Source of the DNA: Streptococcus sp. A12
Lineage (GTDB): Bacteria > Bacillota > Bacilli > Lactobacillales > Streptococcaceae
Length of the DNA: 22,526 nt
Assembly: GCF_905372335.1 (NCBI RefSeq)
Contig: NZ_CAJPOU010000027.1
Span: 1 to 22,526 of the forward strand
Direction of reading: 5' to 3'
Shown here: positions 22,192 through 22,526 of the stretch, in pieces
Numbering within the stretch: the stretch's first letter is position 1
Layout of the letters: every line of letters begins with the position of its first letter
The notes under the pieces: model-generated
Databases searched by the model: none
Told to the model about the DNA's origin: nothing
What the model saw: the letters and a program-made list of their open reading frames with translations, nothing else
Program-made: the position numbers and the translations under genes

Positions 22192-22526
22192 TTAGAAACC
22201 AAACCAACCTTTGAAAGTATCCCAGGCATTTTGTGCTTTCCCAGGAATATCTGCTTCATCGATGGCTTTTTTGGCATCATCTACGATACCTGCAGCACGT
22301 TCTTTGACTGTATCAAAGAAACTCTTGTCCTCTTCTGGACTCTCAGTTTCTGTTTCTTGACCGACAGGGGCAATTCCATTTTCCTGGTAAGAATTTTCCT
22401 CATTTTCAAAGCCGGTTCCTTCTGTATAAGGCAGGACGCTATTGGCTACATTTCGGAAGATCACAGAGGCAGTCTCTGCACTGGTCCCTGTCAAATAGTG
22501 GGTTTCATCCGTCTTAGGGAATCCTA
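22192..22526 (-). CDS. pbp2A: Penicillin-binding protein 2a, C-terminal end (partial)
   Basis: The last 111 residues of a larger protein that runs off the window edge; the frame is open to base 22526. The visible part begins GFPKTDETHYLTGTSAETAS, the end of a class A PBP transpeptidase region. An acidic Glu/Ser/Thr-rich tail and an amphipathic C-terminal segment ending DTFKGWFGF follow. I assign Pbp2a from this tail and from the neighbouring rpmG-secE-nusG, which lies beside pbp2A in streptococci. The full protein would be a bifunctional glycosyltransferase/transpeptidase of peptidoglycan synthesis. A TTG at 22494 is not a start, since the frame continues upstream without a break. Confidence 0.85.
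   Translation of the reverse strand, partial: GFPKTDETHYLTGTSAETASVIFRNVANSVLPYTEGTGFENEENSYQENGIAPVGQETETESPEEDKSFFDTVKERAAGIVDDAKKAIDEADIPGKAQNAWDTFKGWFGF

Noticed and set aside
22192..22494. Independent 100-aa gene starting at TTG 22494
   Set aside because: The frame is open to the window edge, and the upstream residues continue a PBP transpeptidase end, so it is the tail of pbp2A.

Overview
The window is chromosomal DNA of a Streptococcus, most likely of the mitis/sanguinis type. The evidence is a two-gene ctsR-clpC stress locus without mcsA/mcsB, rpsB-tsf, rpmG-secE-nusG next to a pbp2A end, YSIRK/LPXTG surface proteins and a CCA-less tRNA-Cys. The species cannot be fixed from the sequence alone. 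There is no sign of phage, insertion sequence or CRISPR.

Layout. (1) 1-900: a minus-strand lipoprotein with a histidine-rich C-terminal domain, and a promoter overlapped by a VicR/WalR-like direct repeat. (2) 942-4878: a tightly packed minus-strand operon, ctsR - clpC - ECF transporter S component - DUF4430 lipoprotein, with a CtsR-type operator on the -10 box. (3) 4958-15870: two very large minus-strand genes for cell-wall-anchored glycosidases, a BgaA-like GH2 beta-galactosidase (2323 aa) followed by a GH29 alpha-L-fucosidase (1229 aa). The promoter has a consensus CcpA cre site downstream of it, and a long hairpin separates the genes. (4) 15981-16507: a plus-strand small membrane protein (COG2426). 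(5) 16592-18641: rpsB - tsf on the minus strand, with a structured rpsB leader and a terminator-like hairpin between the genes. (6) 18764-19769: tRNA-Cys(GCA) and a plus-strand lipoprotein. (7) 19804-20910: rpmG - secE (one transcript, own terminator) and nusG (own extended -10 promoter, with a second terminator-like hairpin almost at its start point). (8) 20940-21957: a plus-strand neutral zinc metallopeptidase divergent from rpmG. (9) 22192-22526: the 3' end of pbp2A.

How the genes fit together. The glycosidase pair looks like a catabolite-repressed, surface-displayed unit that strips fucose and then galactose from host glycans. Both proteins carry a YSIRK-type signal, a G5 module and a sorting signal. 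The ctsR operon ties protein quality control to an uptake module of unknown substrate. The rest is translation/transcription housekeeping, with several candidate RNA control elements in rpsB, rpsB-tsf and nusG. I saw no wholly new multi-gene system. The best leads are the clpC-linked ECF/DUF4430 pair, the nusG promoter-proximal terminator, and the modular glycosidase operon.
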